5,021 nucleotides of DNA, taken from positions 1 through 5,021 of the forward strand of contig CAIYOL010000158.1 in NCBI GenBank assembly GCA_903927855.1, in the 5' to 3' direction. Below are positions 4,994 to 5,021 of the stretch, one piece after another. Made by a program: the position numbers and the translations under genes. The notes under the pieces were generated by a model. The model saw only the letters and a program-made list of their open reading frames with translations. It was not told where the DNA came from and made no database searches. The DNA comes from an uncultured Planctomycetota bacterium. GTDB lineage: Bacteria > Planctomycetota > Phycisphaerae > Sedimentisphaerales > Anaerobacaceae. Position 1 is the stretch's first letter. Each line of letters begins with the position of its first letter.

Positions 4994-5021
4994 AATGTTC
5001 CTTATATGGATTGTTAACTCG

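Noticed and set aside
4738..5021. Possible tRNA or tmRNA gene in the right-hand non-coding region
   Set aside because: The nested stems do not form a cloverleaf, no T-loop consensus such as GGTTCGAATCC is present, and no tmRNA tag-coding segment can be seen.

Overview
The window carries seven confident bacterial protein-coding genes, all on the minus strand, so transcription runs from high to low coordinates. Most have a Shine-Dalgarno sequence close to the start codon and base composition is moderate. The organism cannot be named from this. The set (SmpB, MetF beside a stand-alone pterin-binding methyltransferase, DUF4870, DUF3147, DUF2089 and a YIP1-like protein) would fit an environmental bacterium, possibly Planctomycetota. 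That placement is a weak inference; no rRNA or other lineage marker is present.

Layout from the right edge. 4729-5021 is non-coding apart from a very short reading frame at the edge, and holds a nested inverted-repeat element and a promoter region with two identical 12-bp direct repeats 21 bp apart. Then come a small zinc-ribbon/HTH regulator of the DUF2089 type (4438-4728) and, 5 bp behind it, a five-helix YIP1-like membrane protein (3797-4432). They look like one operon.

3312-3796 is a 485-bp stretch without a confident gene. It contains a perfect DnaA box with a near-perfect second box one helical turn away, weaker boxes, an AT-rich segment with an 11-bp inverted repeat that covers the probable metF promoter, and one weakly supported plus-strand reading frame of 80 codons.

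Next is a tight two-gene folate/one-carbon operon: metF (2442-3311) and, 3 bp behind it, a methyltetrahydrofolate-binding methyltransferase-like protein (1494-2438). MetF makes 5-methyl-tetrahydrofolate, and its partner has the fold that passes that methyl group to a corrinoid. No homocysteine or B12 domain is encoded here, so any acceptor must lie elsewhere.

The left end holds two small membrane proteins, DUF4870 (946-1302) and DUF3147-like (578-913), followed by smpB (16-501), the tmRNA partner in ribosome rescue. No tmRNA gene, tRNA, rRNA, CRISPR array or transposase was found. No wholly new system is evident. The best leads are the DnaA-box cluster, the repeat-bearing promoter of the DUF2089 gene, and the metF/methyltransferase pair.
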